DNA of 64,000 nt from Bacteroidia bacterium (GCA_033391075.1 JAWPMV010000001.1:4588001-4652000), one strand, 5' to 3'. Shown: positions 1-9,788, counted from the first letter of the stretch. Numbers and translations: made by a program. The notes: generated by a model not told the origin, from the sequence alone.

Positions 1-90
1 CTTCTGCTGAACATAAGAAGCTAAACAGATCAGGGATATTTGGGTTAGATAATAGAGTCAGCCGGTAAAACGAATTGAGCTTGAATTTTC

Positions 91-98
91 TATCTTTG
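91..98 (+). promoter_or_regulatory. Bacteroidota -7 box before mrp
   Basis: TATCTTTG matches the Bacteroidota -7 consensus TAnnTTTG and ends only 4 nt before the ATG at 103. A transcript starting at the usual distance would begin at or next to the start codon, so the mRNA may be leaderless. No TTTG lies 19 bp upstream, so the -33 element is weak or absent. Confidence 0.5.
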
Positions 99-102
99 CT
101 AT

Positions 103-1221
103 ATGCTTTTCAATAAGAAAAATAAAGGGATCACCCGCGAGGCTGTTTTAGCTGCTCTGAGTCATGTCGACGATCCGGATCTAAAGAAAGATCTGGTGAC
201 CTTAAACATGATACAGGACATAAAAATTGAAGACAAGAAAGTAGAGTTTAAAGTCGTACTCACTACTCCAGCTTGTCCCATGAAAGACGCTATCCAAAGG
301 GCCTGTATAAATGCCATCCATCTGATGGTTGATAAAGAAGCAGAAGTGCATGCCATCATGACTTCTCAGGTAAGTAGCGATGATAGCAATCAAAGCTTAC
401 CCAATGTCAAAAACATAATTGCGATTTCTTCCGGCAAAGGAGGCGTAGGAAAATCTACCGTCGCGGCCAATCTGGCCGTTGCACTTGCACAGAGTGGAGC
501 GAAAGTAGGGCTGATAGATGCCGATATCTATGGTCCGAGTATGCCGATCATGTTTGGATTTGAGGGAGAAAGGCCCCAACTGGAAAAGATCGGAGAAAAA
601 GACATGCTTATTCCTTTTGAAAAACATGGGGTAAAGCTTATGTCTATTGGTGTGCTGGTTCGTGAGGGACAAGCCATTGTTTGGAGAGGGCCTATGGCTT
701 CTAAGGCCTTGCGTCAATTGATCTTTGATACCAATTGGGGAGAAATCGACTACCTCCTGGTAGACCTTCCTCCGGGCACGGGAGACATTCACCTGACACT
801 TGTGCAGGCATTATCTGTGACGGGAGCAGTCGTGGTTACGACTCCTCAGAAAGTAGCGGTTTCAGATGCACGCAAAGGAGCTGAGATGTTTCGCAGTCCA
901 CAAATCCAGGTTCCTATACTTGGCGTGGTAGAGAATATGTCCTTTTTTATTCCGGATGATGCCCCTGAGAAGAGGTATCCTATTTTTGGAGAAGGAGGCG
1001 GGCAAACACTCGCTCAGTCGATGGGTACGGAAATGATTGGCCAAATCCCCATGCGACAAGCCATTGCAGAAAACGCAGACGCAGGAAAACCCGTTACCGT
1101 TTATAAAGACGGAGTTCTGGCAAAAGCCTATCAGGACGTAGCAGGAAGTCTGGCTCAACGTATAGCTATCAGGAACGCTCAACAATCTCCAACCAAGAGA
1201 GTTGAGATTCAAAGACCTTAA
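103..1221 (+). CDS. mrp: Mrp/ApbC/NBP35-family iron-sulfur carrier P-loop ATPase
   Basis: This 372-residue cytoplasmic ATPase belongs to the Mrp/NBP35 family, whose members bind and transfer Fe-S clusters to apoproteins. Residues 8-85 form a MIP18/DUF59-type domain. A ParA-like P-loop domain follows, with the deviant Walker A GKGGVGKST at 111-119 and a DLPPGTGD switch motif. The CxxC pair that bridges the cluster in many homologues is not visible: the stretch after ENMSFF runs straight to an IFGEGGG motif without cysteines. An NifU-like protein follows after 74 nt in the same direction, which fits an Fe-S assembly role. The ATG at 103 is the first in frame and sits directly after a -7 box. 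The family call is secure; the exact client proteins cannot be told. Confidence 0.93.
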   Translation: MLFNKKNKGITREAVLAALSHVDDPDLKKDLVTLNMIQDIKIEDKKVEFKVVLTTPACPMKDAIQRACINAIHLMVDKEAEVHAIMTSQVSSDDSNQSLPNVKNIIAISSGKGGVGKSTVAANLAVALAQSGAKVGLIDADIYGPSMPIMFGFEGERPQLEKIGEKDMLIPFEKHGVKLMSIGVLVREGQAIVWRGPMASKALRQLIFDTNWGEIDYLLVDLPPGTGDIHLTLVQALSVTGAVVVTTPQKVAVSDARKGAEMFRSPQIQVPILGVVENMSFFIPDDAPEKRYPIFGEGGGQTLAQSMGTEMIGQIPMRQAIAENADAGKPVTVYKDGVLAKAYQDVAGSLAQRIAIRNAQQSPTKRVEIQRP

Positions 1222-1295
1222 GCCAAATCGCCTACTGGCAGTTGGCTAATACAGCCAAGATTGATTTACTAAGTCTAATTTCCTTATTTTGGGAT

Positions 1296-1544
1296 ATGAT
1301 CGTACAAGAAGAATTGAAAAACCGGATCGAAACTGCTTTAGATAGCATCAGGCCTTATCTGGTTTCTGATGGAGGGGATGTAAAAATTCACCAGATCAGA
1401 GAGGATGGAGTACTGGAATTGATTCTGCTCGGAAATTGTGAATCCTGCAGCATGAGCCAAATGACCATGACCGCAGGTATCGAACAAGTGGTATTTCGGG
1501 TTGCTCCGGAGATCCATAAAGTAGAAGCTGTTACCCCCGAATAA
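1296..1544 (+). CDS. NifU-like C-terminal domain protein (Fe-S scaffold)
   Basis: This 82-residue protein is a stand-alone NifU C-terminal domain. It has the cluster-binding CxxC motif at Cys48 and Cys51 (GNCESCSM) and the preceding SDGGDV motif typical of Nfu proteins. Such proteins hold a [4Fe-4S] cluster between two monomers and donate it to target enzymes. An open frame extends upstream to a TTG at 1242, but homologues begin near MIVQEELKNR, so the ATG at 1296 is chosen. It lies 74 nt after mrp on the same strand and is closed by a strong terminator at 1566-1602. Confidence 0.92.
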   Translation: MIVQEELKNRIETALDSIRPYLVSDGGDVKIHQIREDGVLELILLGNCESCSMSQMTMTAGIEQVVFRVAPEIHKVEAVTPE

Positions 1545-1565
1545 GCGGGATATCATATAAAGAAC

Positions 1566-1602
1566 ATCGCCTCCGGAAATCTTCCGTGAGGCGATTTTTA
1601 TT
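1566..1602 (+). terminator. Intrinsic terminator after the nifU-like gene
   Basis: ATCGCCTC (1566-1573) pairs with GAGGCGAT (1588-1595), with inner GGAA/TTCC pairs, and is followed by TTTTTATTT. It ends the mrp-nifU unit. Confidence 0.85.
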
Positions 1603-1648
1603 TGAATCCCAATATTTTTGCTAATTTGGAACAAAAGTCCCTCCCCGC

Positions 1649-2665
1649 ATGTCAGAGAAGTTGGATGTACAGAAAGCGCTATTTCAAAAAGTAAAAGAAA
1701 AGCTGCCTACCCATACCTCCCTGGTAGATGAAATCGCTGAACGCTTAAGTATAAGCAGTGATGGAGTCTATCGTCGCTTGAGGAATGAAACCCCATTACG
1801 ATTGGATGAAGCCGCAAAGCTTTGCCAGGAGTTCAATATCTCCCTGGATGAAATCGTACAGGAAAATCAAAACCACTCCATTGTATTTCAACCTACCGGA
1901 ATCCGAAATGGAGCCCTACAATTTGAGGAATACCTTCATGGTCTTCTGGGCTTATTTACAGAAATCCAGAACAAAGGAGTGAAATCCAGCCTCTATGCTG
2001 CCAAAGATATTCCAGTCTTTCATCTCTATCAGTTCCCTGAGCTCGCCTTATTCAAGATGTTTTTCTGGAGAAAAACCATTTACAATGATCCGGAACTGAA
2101 TGGTAAACAGTTTGAATTGAATATCAATGATGAAAGCCAGGATCGATGCATTTCTCTTTGCAAACAAATCGCGGAAAAATATGCCCTGATCCCAAGTACG
2201 GAGATTTGGAATGAAGAAACCTCTTATAGCTTTGTCAAACAGATCGGCTATTATTATGAAGCCGGCTTATTTAAAAGAAAGCAGGATGCTATCTTACTCT
2301 GCGAACAGGTAGAGGCTCTTTTTGTACATCTTAAAAAGGAAGCGGAGCTTGGCTATAAATTTATGGCTGATAATCCTCCCGAGTCTCGTGTAAAGAATTT
2401 CTGGCTATACTATAATGACCTCATTTTAATTGACAATGTGATCGTAGTTGATTTTGAGGATTTCCGCCAGGCCTTCCTGATTTACAATTCCATCGATTAC
2501 CTCAGCACCCGAAACCCTGTGTTTGCAGAAGAAGTGAAAATCTGGTTGGAAAATATTACCCGAAAATCTGAATTGATCAGTGAGGTCGCGGAACGCATGC
2601 GCAACAAATTCTTCATGAAAACCCAAAGAAAAATAGAAGGTCTCAAAGAAATTCTTGCTCAGTAA
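1649..2665 (+). CDS. HTH-type regulator with Bacteroidota-specific C-terminal region
   Basis: This 338-residue cytoplasmic protein has an N-terminal helix-turn-helix of XRE/BetR type at about residues 18-66, where SISSDGVYRRLRNETPLRLDEA is the recognition region. The remaining 270 residues are largely helical and have no motif I can name. Proteins of this layout are common in Bacteroidota genomes and have no well-defined regulon. Its stop codon overlaps the convergent DUF3179 gene by 7 nt. It could be a sensor-regulator whose C-terminal part binds a ligand; that is inference. Confidence 0.75.
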   Translation: MSEKLDVQKALFQKVKEKLPTHTSLVDEIAERLSISSDGVYRRLRNETPLRLDEAAKLCQEFNISLDEIVQENQNHSIVFQPTGIRNGALQFEEYLHGLLGLFTEIQNKGVKSSLYAAKDIPVFHLYQFPELALFKMFFWRKTIYNDPELNGKQFELNINDESQDRCISLCKQIAEKYALIPSTEIWNEETSYSFVKQIGYYYEAGLFKRKQDAILLCEQVEALFVHLKKEAELGYKFMADNPPESRVKNFWLYYNDLILIDNVIVVDFEDFRQAFLIYNSIDYLSTRNPVFAEEVKIWLENITRKSELISEVAERMRNKFFMKTQRKIEGLKEILAQ

Positions 2666-3717
2666 ATCTCAATAGCTGGATAAAATGCTCCCCAGGAAAA
2701 CCAATATCCTATAAAGGATAAGGGTCTTTCCAGTTTCTGTCCGACATCTGGTCCTTCTATAATCCTTCCTGCCAGATCGTAGTAGTTGCCGGCATCATCT
2801 TTCACTATGCGAGGGAAATCATCTTCTAAAGCGGAATAACTACGTCCTGCAATGGGATAAAAGGCAGCATTGATATTGTCTAGTTGAGAACGCACAATTA
2901 GCAAAGCTTTATCATCCAGCGTATCCTGAATCACTTCCATCCCCTGCCCTACATCATTGAAGCGGTAAGCCCGCTGCGCATTTTCTTCCATCACGCCCAA
3001 AACTCTCTCTTTCAGGGGCAGTCTTCTGTCCAAAGGTTCAACCGGAAAGAAAAAGAGCTCTTCTTCCTCTAAATAGTTCCCATAGGGATATTCTATATAT
3101 CGAATGTCGAAATCGGTATCTGCATTGAGGATTTTGGAATTAGGAAAGGACTTTTTCCAGGTTTTAAATGTTGTCTCAATTAAGGTATAGGTTTGGGGAA
3201 TGCGTCCACGTAAAGGGCCATTCACACATTCCAACCTTTGTTGGGACCAGGTACTTCCCGTACGTCGGTCGTAGGGCATAAGGTTGGTATTGAAAAGTAG
3301 TCCGGATACTCCATAGGAGGTAAGGAATCCGTCGATCCGACGATCCCAGCCAATACCCGTTCCGGTAAGAGGACAATAGGTAATGGCTATTTCCTTTCCA
3401 TTGATCTCATCATTGATGATCTCATGCCAGTTCAACATAGAAAAAGGATAGGCTTTTAGTTCTCCTTCATGCTCAATTCCTAATACGAGTACATCATCAA
3501 AAGCAGGATTGATTTCTTCCGGCATGCTAAATTTTGGATCATCCAAAGAGGGAATTCCATCTTTCCCTACTCCTGCATCAAAGACATCCTCCACAGGAAT
3601 GATCCACTGATCAAAGGGGGAAACATAGTCAGGATTGCTGATAGGGCCTTCACCTTCGCAAGCACTGAAAAGCAGGAAGATACAGCCTAAAATAATTTGT
3701 ATGTTGCCTCTATTCAT
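2659..3717 (-). CDS. DUF3179-family lipoprotein
   Basis: This 352-residue protein starts with a lipoprotein signal ending in LLFSAC (Cys20). Acidic residues after the Cys resemble the Bacteroidota surface-export signal. The rest matches the DUF3179 family, with blocks such as VLGIEHEGELKAYPFSML, the YCPLTGTG stretch and a TGSTWSQ motif. DUF3179 proteins are extracytoplasmic and biochemically uncharacterised; a conserved Cys and His suggest metal or cofactor binding, but that is not established. It is transcribed divergently from the SusC-like gene at 3868 and overlaps the upstream HTH gene by 7 nt at its 3' end. Confidence 0.88.
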   Translation of the reverse strand: MNRGNIQIILGCIFLLFSACEGEGPISNPDYVSPFDQWIIPVEDVFDAGVGKDGIPSLDDPKFSMPEEINPAFDDVLVLGIEHEGELKAYPFSMLNWHEIINDEINGKEIAITYCPLTGTGIGWDRRIDGFLTSYGVSGLLFNTNLMPYDRRTGSTWSQQRLECVNGPLRGRIPQTYTLIETTFKTWKKSFPNSKILNADTDFDIRYIEYPYGNYLEEEELFFFPVEPLDRRLPLKERVLGVMEENAQRAYRFNDVGQGMEVIQDTLDDKALLIVRSQLDNINAAFYPIAGRSYSALEDDFPRIVKDDAGNYYDLAGRIIEGPDVGQKLERPLSFIGYWFSWGAFYPAIEIY

Positions 3718-3867
3718 CCTATTTTAAATCAGGAATACCGAATTCTACCTCTAAAAATTGCCTTCCTGCTGATTGCTGTTTGTCATCGAGATGACAACTT
3801 ACCGGATATACCAACGGTTGAACCCTCCCTCTTGAACTGACACAATTAAAACTACTCGATAAAAACC

Positions 3868-6558
3868 ATGTTTAACAAAATCCTCCAAAGTCTGCTATCA
3901 ATTCTATTAATTTCAGGCTTTCTACGCGCACAAAATCTATCTACAGATAGTACAGAGCAGTCTGGTCTATCTTTTCACATGCATCAAAAGATCCAAGCCA
4001 AAGACTTCAATTCCGGCTTGATCCACAATCCACTCCAGCTTATTCAATCTCGTTTTGCCTCTCTCATGGTATCTCGAATTGGAAATGATCCCAATGGAGT
4101 GATCGAAGTGAGAAACAGGGGCCTGACTTCCTTTAATAAAACAGAACCTATTTATCTGCTGGATGGGATGCCTATAGAAAATTTTCAAGGCCTTCATCCC
4201 GGAGATATTGAATCTATAGAAATTTTACAGGATGGAGCGAGCCTGGCTTTATGGGGTATGCGTGGAAGCAATGGAATCATTTCTATCACAACAAAAAAAG
4301 GACAATCAGGAAAACCTCAACTCAGGTATCAGACTTCCTTCGCCCTGGAAGCTATTGGGAAAACACCCCAAATGCTGGATGCAGAAGGATTCGTAAGGTT
4401 TGGCGGATCTGACTATGGAGCAAGGACAGATTGGTGGGAGGAAATTAGTCGGAATTCATTTTCACAGACCCATCACCTATCCATGAGTGGTTCTACAGAA
4501 AACAGTTCCTATTATGCTTCAATTGGGTATGACAATATCAATGGAGTTATCAAAAGATCAGGATTCGAGCGGATCAATGGTCGTTTTTCATTTGAGCAAA
4601 GAGCCTTAAATGATCGACTAAAAATAGGACTTCAAATAGGAGCCACTCAAAATAATCGCCAACACATCCCCAGAGATCTTTTCAGATATGCGTCTTCTGT
4701 AAATCCTACCTGGCCCATTAGGAGCGAGAGTCCGCAATTTGAAGAATATGGGGGTTATTTCCAGTTATTACTTTTCAACACCTATAATCCAGTTTCCATG
4801 CTGGAAACCATAGATATAGAGGAAAGATATAGTCAGTTGATGGCGCATGCGAAGGCAGAATTTTCCATCACTCCCGAACTTACAATTTCTACCCAATATG
4901 GAAATCAGGCCGAAGAAGTTTCAAGCGCTTTTTATGTCCCTTCTACCAGTTTGTATATGAGTGGGCCCTTTACGGGGGGAAATACTGAAAGGGCTTATTC
5001 AAAAAAGGAGAATCAATATTTCAAAACTGCTTTATCCTTTGACAAAAACTGGAAGAAGTTGCGGCTGCATGCAAATTTTCTATATGACTACCAGGGCATC
5101 CATAGTCAAGGGGTAAGTGTGTACAATCGAGACTTTCTTTCAGACGAATTTATGTTCAACAATCTGGCTGCAGGACAGGGGAATGAAAATGGGGATGCGA
5201 GAATTCAGAGTTCACAAGGCCTGGTAGAATTTAGTCGCTATGGGGGAAATTTAAGCCTTGAAGTCGGCGAAAAACTGTATCTGGCAGGAACTTTTATGAG
5301 AGAAGGAGCTTCCAATCTCGGGAAAAATAATAAGTGGGGCAGTTTTTATGGAATTTCAACTGCCTATAAATTAAATGAAGACATAAGAATCCGGGCTTCC
5401 TTGAGCAAGACGGGAAATGCTCCACAAGAACCCTACATTAGCAGTTCTATTTTCAGCCCGACTAATATTTTCTACTTCAATGGAGGCTTTAGGGAAGGGT
5501 ATGGATTGACCCAAAGTGGCAATCCCGACCTCAAATGGGAAGAAAATCAGGAAATAAGTTTTGGATTGGATTTCCCCCGCCTTCTGGGAGGCAAATTGCA
5601 GGCGAATCTGGATTATTACCATACCCAATCCAAGGACATCATCCAGTTTATTCCTGTTTCCAGCTTCAATACTGCCGGTGCCAGTTACTTTTCCAATGAA
5701 GGAGGACTTAGCAGTTCGGGGCTTGAATTTACCCTAAACTATTCCCTGATCAATCGAAAAAAATTCTCCTATCGCATGAGTTTGACAGGGTCTCGATACT
5801 TTAATACAAAACTTACCGATTATGAGTCCGGAGGAAGCAGCTTCACTTACAACGGATGGATTGGAGGTAGTTGCAATTTTCCGGTTATGCGATTAGAAGT
5901 GGGAGAAGCTATTGGAGAAATTTGGGGCAGACAAATTATAGAGGAAAATCCCATTGTCAATGGAGAATTTAACTTTGTAGATGGGAATGGAAATGGTTTC
6001 CAGGAGGACAGAGAGGACTATATCGCGATTGGAAATGCTTTCGCAAAATCCTATGTAGGAATCAATCACCAGCTAGATTGGGGGAGATTCAAACTATCAG
6101 CCCTGTTTCGCGCCGTCTTGGGTCATCATCTGATCAACCACTTTCATTCTTTTTATTCTTTCCCACGATCGATCGTCGCTCACAATATTCTGGAAACGGG
6201 TATAGAGGAACAGAGAGGTCTGGATTGGGGGATACCCGAATATACCAGTCGAGATGTAGAAAATGCTTCTTTCCTTAGATTAGAAATTCTCCAGCTAGCT
6301 TATAACTTACCTCTGCGTTTAACTGGTGATAAACAAGCACTTGAGATTTCCTTTACAGCTCAAAACCTCTTGACCATCAGTGGCTATTCAGGACTTAATC
6401 CAGATTACCGCATTGAGGATATTCTGGATAGAAATCAGCGTATACCCTTTATAGGCGTGAACTACTCACGGGGAGATCCCATGGTTCCCGGTATGGACAG
6501 AAGAAATTCCTATCCCCTAAGTCGAGTTTTTGTTTTGGGATTGAAAATGAATCTGTAA
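3868..6558 (+). CDS. SusC/RagA-like TonB-linked outer membrane receptor (orphan)
   Basis: This 896-residue outer membrane protein has a signal peptide ending near FLRAQ and a TonB-dependent plug at about residues 45-150, including the SusC/RagA signature (YLLDGMP, DIESIEILQDGASLALWGMRGSNGIISITTKKG). A long beta-barrel follows, ending in an aromatic/hydrophobic strand with a terminal MNL. It lacks the carboxypeptidase-D-like N-terminal domain of most SusC proteins, and no SusD lipoprotein lies beside it. Such receptors import glycans, peptides or other large ligands with TonB energy. Neighbouring sulfatases suggest a sulfated ligand, but this is only context. Confidence 0.9.
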   Translation: MFNKILQSLLSILLISGFLRAQNLSTDSTEQSGLSFHMHQKIQAKDFNSGLIHNPLQLIQSRFASLMVSRIGNDPNGVIEVRNRGLTSFNKTEPIYLLDGMPIENFQGLHPGDIESIEILQDGASLALWGMRGSNGIISITTKKGQSGKPQLRYQTSFALEAIGKTPQMLDAEGFVRFGGSDYGARTDWWEEISRNSFSQTHHLSMSGSTENSSYYASIGYDNINGVIKRSGFERINGRFSFEQRALNDRLKIGLQIGATQNNRQHIPRDLFRYASSVNPTWPIRSESPQFEEYGGYFQLLLFNTYNPVSMLETIDIEERYSQLMAHAKAEFSITPELTISTQYGNQAEEVSSAFYVPSTSLYMSGPFTGGNTERAYSKKENQYFKTALSFDKNWKKLRLHANFLYDYQGIHSQGVSVYNRDFLSDEFMFNNLAAGQGNENGDARIQSSQGLVEFSRYGGNLSLEVGEKLYLAGTFMREGASNLGKNNKWGSFYGISTAYKLNEDIRIRASLSKTGNAPQEPYISSSIFSPTNIFYFNGGFREGYGLTQSGNPDLKWEENQEISFGLDFPRLLGGKLQANLDYYHTQSKDIIQFIPVSSFNTAGASYFSNEGGLSSSGLEFTLNYSLINRKKFSYRMSLTGSRYFNTKLTDYESGGSSFTYNGWIGGSCNFPVMRLEVGEAIGEIWGRQIIEENPIVNGEFNFVDGNGNGFQEDREDYIAIGNAFAKSYVGINHQLDWGRFKLSALFRAVLGHHLINHFHSFYSFPRSIVAHNILETGIEEQRGLDWGIPEYTSRDVENASFLRLEILQLAYNLPLRLTGDKQALEISFTAQNLLTISGYSGLNPDYRIEDILDRNQRIPFIGVNYSRGDPMVPGMDRRNSYPLSRVFVLGLKMNL

Positions 6559-6578
6559 AAGAAATTAGCATTTGAGAA

Positions 6579-6617
6579 ATGCCCTTTTGTTTTATCTACA
6601 CAAAAGGGCATTTTTTT
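6579..6617. terminator. Bidirectional terminator between convergent genes
   Basis: A perfect 12-bp stem, ATGCCCTTTTGT with ACAAAAGGGCAT, is followed by seven T on the plus strand and preceded by A-rich sequence. It ends the SusC-like gene, and its T tract overlaps the stop codon of the convergent sulfatase. Confidence 0.85.
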
Positions 6618-8328
6618 AATCCGGTCTAGGTATTGTTCCGCTTCTCTTCGCCCAGGCCATCCACATTCCAGCCATTTTCTGGACCTGATCCGGATGCTCA
6701 GCAGCGATATTCTGCGTCTCAGTACGATCTTTCTCCATATCAAAAAGCTCCCAATCTGCTATTTCCATTTCCTCCACCTTATCCCAGATAAAGGATCGCT
6801 TTTTATTGGCTTTGGAAACCAGTTTCCATTTCCCCATCCGGACTGCTCGATTTCCTTCATGTTCCCAGTAAATCGCTTCTCTATCCAGGGGTATATTATC
6901 GAAAGCTGGGACCAAACTTTTCCCCTCATACGGGATAATTGTATTTCCCTTATAATTTTGCGGATAGCTGGCATTTGCTACATCCACACAGGTCGCCATG
7001 ATATCAATGAGGTGAGAAGGTTCCTGACGGAAAGAGCCATCTCCTTTGATGCTTGCGGGCCAGTGTACAATAAGCGGACTGGCGATTCCCCCTTCATGGA
7101 CCCAGTGCTTGTATTCTCGAAAAGGGGTATTGCTGGCATTGGCCCAGGGAAGACCATAAGCCGTATAACTTTCAGGAGGTCCGGGCTGAGCTTCTTTCAT
7201 GAGTTTTACCACTTTACCATCGCGCGTTATGGGAGGAATCATTTGCGTTTGAAAAGCTCCGGCCTCCATCGGTTTTCTCATCTCTTCTGCTACTTCCGGT
7301 AAAGGATACATCCAGCTCAAATCTTCTGCACAGGCTCCATTATCCTGCAAAAAGAAAATCAGGGTATTTTCATACTCCCCTTTTTCCTTGAGACTTGCTA
7401 CGATCTTTCCTATGCCTCTATCCATACAATCTACCATGGCTGCATAAACTTCCATATTGGCAATTTCCCATTCTTTATCCGGGATATCCTCGGACCATGC
7501 AGGAACATGTTCATCTCTGGGTGTCATCTTTGTCTCCGGGGAAATCAGTCCCATGGCCTGCATGCGTTTCATTCGCTCTTCTCTCACTACATCCCAGCCT
7601 TTGTCATATTTTCCTTTATACTTTGCAATATCTTCCGGCCAGGCATGCATGGGCCAATGAGCAGCCGTATAGGCTACATACATAAAAAAAGGATCCTCTC
7701 CCTCATGTTCCTCAATGCGATCCAGGGCATAATCGGTGACAGCATCTGTAAAATAAAAATCCTCATTGGGAGCGATCCATTCATTATCTTCGGCCAGGGA
7801 GCGAGGATCATATAAGCTCCCGGCACCCGAAATCATCCCAAAAAATTTATCGAATCCCCTTTGCCTTGGCCAATTGTGCTTGCGGGGATTGGAGATACCT
7901 TCCGGACTGTCATCGTAAGGAGTGATGTGCCATTTGCCCGACATATAAGTCGAATATCCTGCACCTTTCAAAACTTCAGCAATGGTAACTGCCTGCTTAC
8001 TTAAATCTCCCCGATAAGCATCCGTTCCCCGATCACTCATCATATGCCCAATTCCTGCCTGCTGAGGATAGAGTCCCGTCATAAGGGAAGCACGTGTGGG
8101 ACAACAGCGAGCCGTATTGTAAAATTGGGTAAAACGAAGGCCTTTCATCGCAAGCCCATCGAGATTGGGGGTATTGATTTCCCCTCCATAACAAGCCAGA
8201 TCAGAATAGCCCATATCGTCTCCCATGATAAGGATGATGTTGGGAGGACCTGGGTCTTTTTCTGTTGGTATAGGGGAACAGCTGGCCAATGCCAGCAGGC
8301 TGAGTAGTAGGAGTGGTAGGTTAGGCAT
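6616..8328 (-). CDS. Type I sulfatase, lipoprotein (arylsulfatase-like)
   Basis: This 570-residue protein has a lipobox (LLALASC, Cys17) and the alkaline-phosphatase-fold sulfatase domain. The formylglycine motif is CCPTRASLMTG with the modified Cys at residue 75, and the metal-binding IMGDDMGYSDL block is present near 34-44. Further matches are GKWHI and QDNGA. Type I sulfatases hydrolyse sulfate esters of glycans or aryl compounds after maturation by a sulfatase-modifying enzyme, which is not encoded in this window. The length and the QPGPPESYTAYG segment fit the larger arylsulfatase A-like groups. The substrate is unknown. It is followed on the same strand by no other gene and shares an 86-bp gap with the next sulfatase. 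Confidence 0.93.
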   Translation of the reverse strand: MPNLPLLLLSLLALASCSPIPTEKDPGPPNIILIMGDDMGYSDLACYGGEINTPNLDGLAMKGLRFTQFYNTARCCPTRASLMTGLYPQQAGIGHMMSDRGTDAYRGDLSKQAVTIAEVLKGAGYSTYMSGKWHITPYDDSPEGISNPRKHNWPRQRGFDKFFGMISGAGSLYDPRSLAEDNEWIAPNEDFYFTDAVTDYALDRIEEHEGEDPFFMYVAYTAAHWPMHAWPEDIAKYKGKYDKGWDVVREERMKRMQAMGLISPETKMTPRDEHVPAWSEDIPDKEWEIANMEVYAAMVDCMDRGIGKIVASLKEKGEYENTLIFFLQDNGACAEDLSWMYPLPEVAEEMRKPMEAGAFQTQMIPPITRDGKVVKLMKEAQPGPPESYTAYGLPWANASNTPFREYKHWVHEGGIASPLIVHWPASIKGDGSFRQEPSHLIDIMATCVDVANASYPQNYKGNTIIPYEGKSLVPAFDNIPLDREAIYWEHEGNRAVRMGKWKLVSKANKKRSFIWDKVEEMEIADWELFDMEKDRTETQNIAAEHPDQVQKMAGMWMAWAKRSGTIPRPD

Positions 8329-8414
8329 GATTTGAAGTGTTGTGGTGTTTTAGTGTTGTAGTTAAGAAGTATTTGCTGGATTCTGTGAAGAGAAGCTATC
8401 ACACTAAAACACTT
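8329..8414. repeat. GTGTT-type hairpin repeat between two sulfatase genes
   Basis: The whole 86-bp gap is an imperfect inverted repeat. GTGTTTTAGTGT on the left (from 8345) pairs with ACACTAAAACAC on the right (8401-8412). It belongs to the dispersed family also seen near 20.4, 28.0, 36.7, 41.5 and 62.6 kb. Confidence 0.6.
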
Positions 8415-9788
8415 TTATTCCGCTCTTTGCCAGGGCACTTGCCCTGCCTTCTGAAGATGCTTCATCAGAAGGGCATTGAGTTCCTGATACTTATCTGTTT
8501 CCTCCTCGATGAGGTTATTTTCTTCTAAGGGATCCTCTGGTAAATAATAGAGTTCCTGGGGAGCAAAAGGACTGTTTTGCAAAAGCTTCCAGCCATTGAG
8601 TTGAACAGCCTGTATGGTCAAGCCTCCATACCTTCTTCCCCCTTCTCTCCTGGAAAAGAAGAGAGGACGATCAGCATCAGACATATCCTCTCCCAGCAAT
8701 AGCTTCGCAAAACTTTTTCCTTCTATTGCATGTTCCATCTTCCCACCTATCAAATCGAGCAAGGTAGGATATAGATCCATGCTCAAAGCTCGATAGTCTG
8801 TAGTAGTTCCTGCTTTTATTTTTCCTTCCCAGGAAATGAAGGTCGGGACCTTAAGTCCACCTTCGTAGACACTCTGCTTCCCATCTCTTAAAGGACCATT
8901 ATTCGCAGCATCTCCCAACAGACCTCCATTATCACTACTGAAGACGATGATGGTATTTTCATATTGACCACTTTTTTTCAAGGCCTCCACTACCTGACCG
9001 ATTCCATCATCCAGGTGCTCAATAAATGCAACCAGTTCTGCTCGTTTATCTGAAAGCTGAGGTTCTCTTTCTTTTACTTTCGCCAACCAATCTTCCTTGG
9101 GTTGAACCGGAAAATGGGGAGCATTATAAGCCAAATACAAGAAAAACGCTTGATCATTCTCAGCCTGCTCCTCCACATACTTTACCGCCCAATCCGTAAA
9201 CACATCTGTTGCATGCCCAGCCGGATCAATAGAATCCTGGTCCCTGCGCATATAATTGATACCATGTCTCCGCTTATGGGTATAATCCTCCATCATATCT
9301 CCTAACCATCCGTGAAAATAGTCAAAGCCCCTCTCCGGAGGCGTATTGGGAGATTCCAGGCCTAGATGCCATTTCCCAACCAAAGCTGTATGATATCCCT
9401 CCTCCTTCAATTCATCCGAAATAAGTTTGGCCTCTGGATCAAGATGGCCCCAATTATCTCTATCATAAGTGCGAATCACTCCGGGAACTCCCACGAATTC
9501 CTGATAGCGCCCACTTAAAAGAGCTGCGCGTGTAGGAGAGCAAACCGGGCAATTCGCATAAAAATTATCGAAGCGCATACCGGCCGCTGCCATTTCATCC
9601 AGATAAGGAGTACGGATATCCTCTGTCCCATAATAGGAGACATCGTGGTAGCCCTGGTCATCAGTCAGGATGAGAAGAATATTGGGTTTTGAAGAAAGAT
9701 CTGCCTCCGTAGAGGCTTTGGCAGATCTTTCAGGAGAATTGCAGGCTAGTAAAAGGCTTATCATAGCCAGCAGTGTAGTAGTTCGCAT
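8415..9788 (-). CDS. Type I sulfatase, lipoprotein
   Basis: This 457-residue sulfatase has a lipobox SLLLAC (Cys16), the metal-binding ILTDDQGYHD block near 40-49 and the formylglycine signature CSPTRAALLSGRY with Cys83. GKWHLG and SSDNGG further support an intact active site. The predicted location is the periplasm or cell surface. It lies upstream of another sulfatase on the same strand and divergent from the oxidoreductase at 9965. The three sulfatases of this block differ in length and motif, so they are not recent duplicates and probably act on different sulfate positions or sugars. Confidence 0.93.
   Translation of the reverse strand: MRTTTLLAMISLLLACNSPERSAKASTEADLSSKPNILLILTDDQGYHDVSYYGTEDIRTPYLDEMAAAGMRFDNFYANCPVCSPTRAALLSGRYQEFVGVPGVIRTYDRDNWGHLDPEAKLISDELKEEGYHTALVGKWHLGLESPNTPPERGFDYFHGWLGDMMEDYTHKRRHGINYMRRDQDSIDPAGHATDVFTDWAVKYVEEQAENDQAFFLYLAYNAPHFPVQPKEDWLAKVKEREPQLSDKRAELVAFIEHLDDGIGQVVEALKKSGQYENTIIVFSSDNGGLLGDAANNGPLRDGKQSVYEGGLKVPTFISWEGKIKAGTTTDYRALSMDLYPTLLDLIGGKMEHAIEGKSFAKLLLGEDMSDADRPLFFSRREGGRRYGGLTIQAVQLNGWKLLQNSPFAPQELYYLPEDPLEENNLIEEETDKYQELNALLMKHLQKAGQVPWQRAE

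Noticed and set aside
6694-7302. 202-codon plus-strand frame inside the first sulfatase
   Set aside because: Antisense shadow of a gene with clear family motifs; no start signal or domain.
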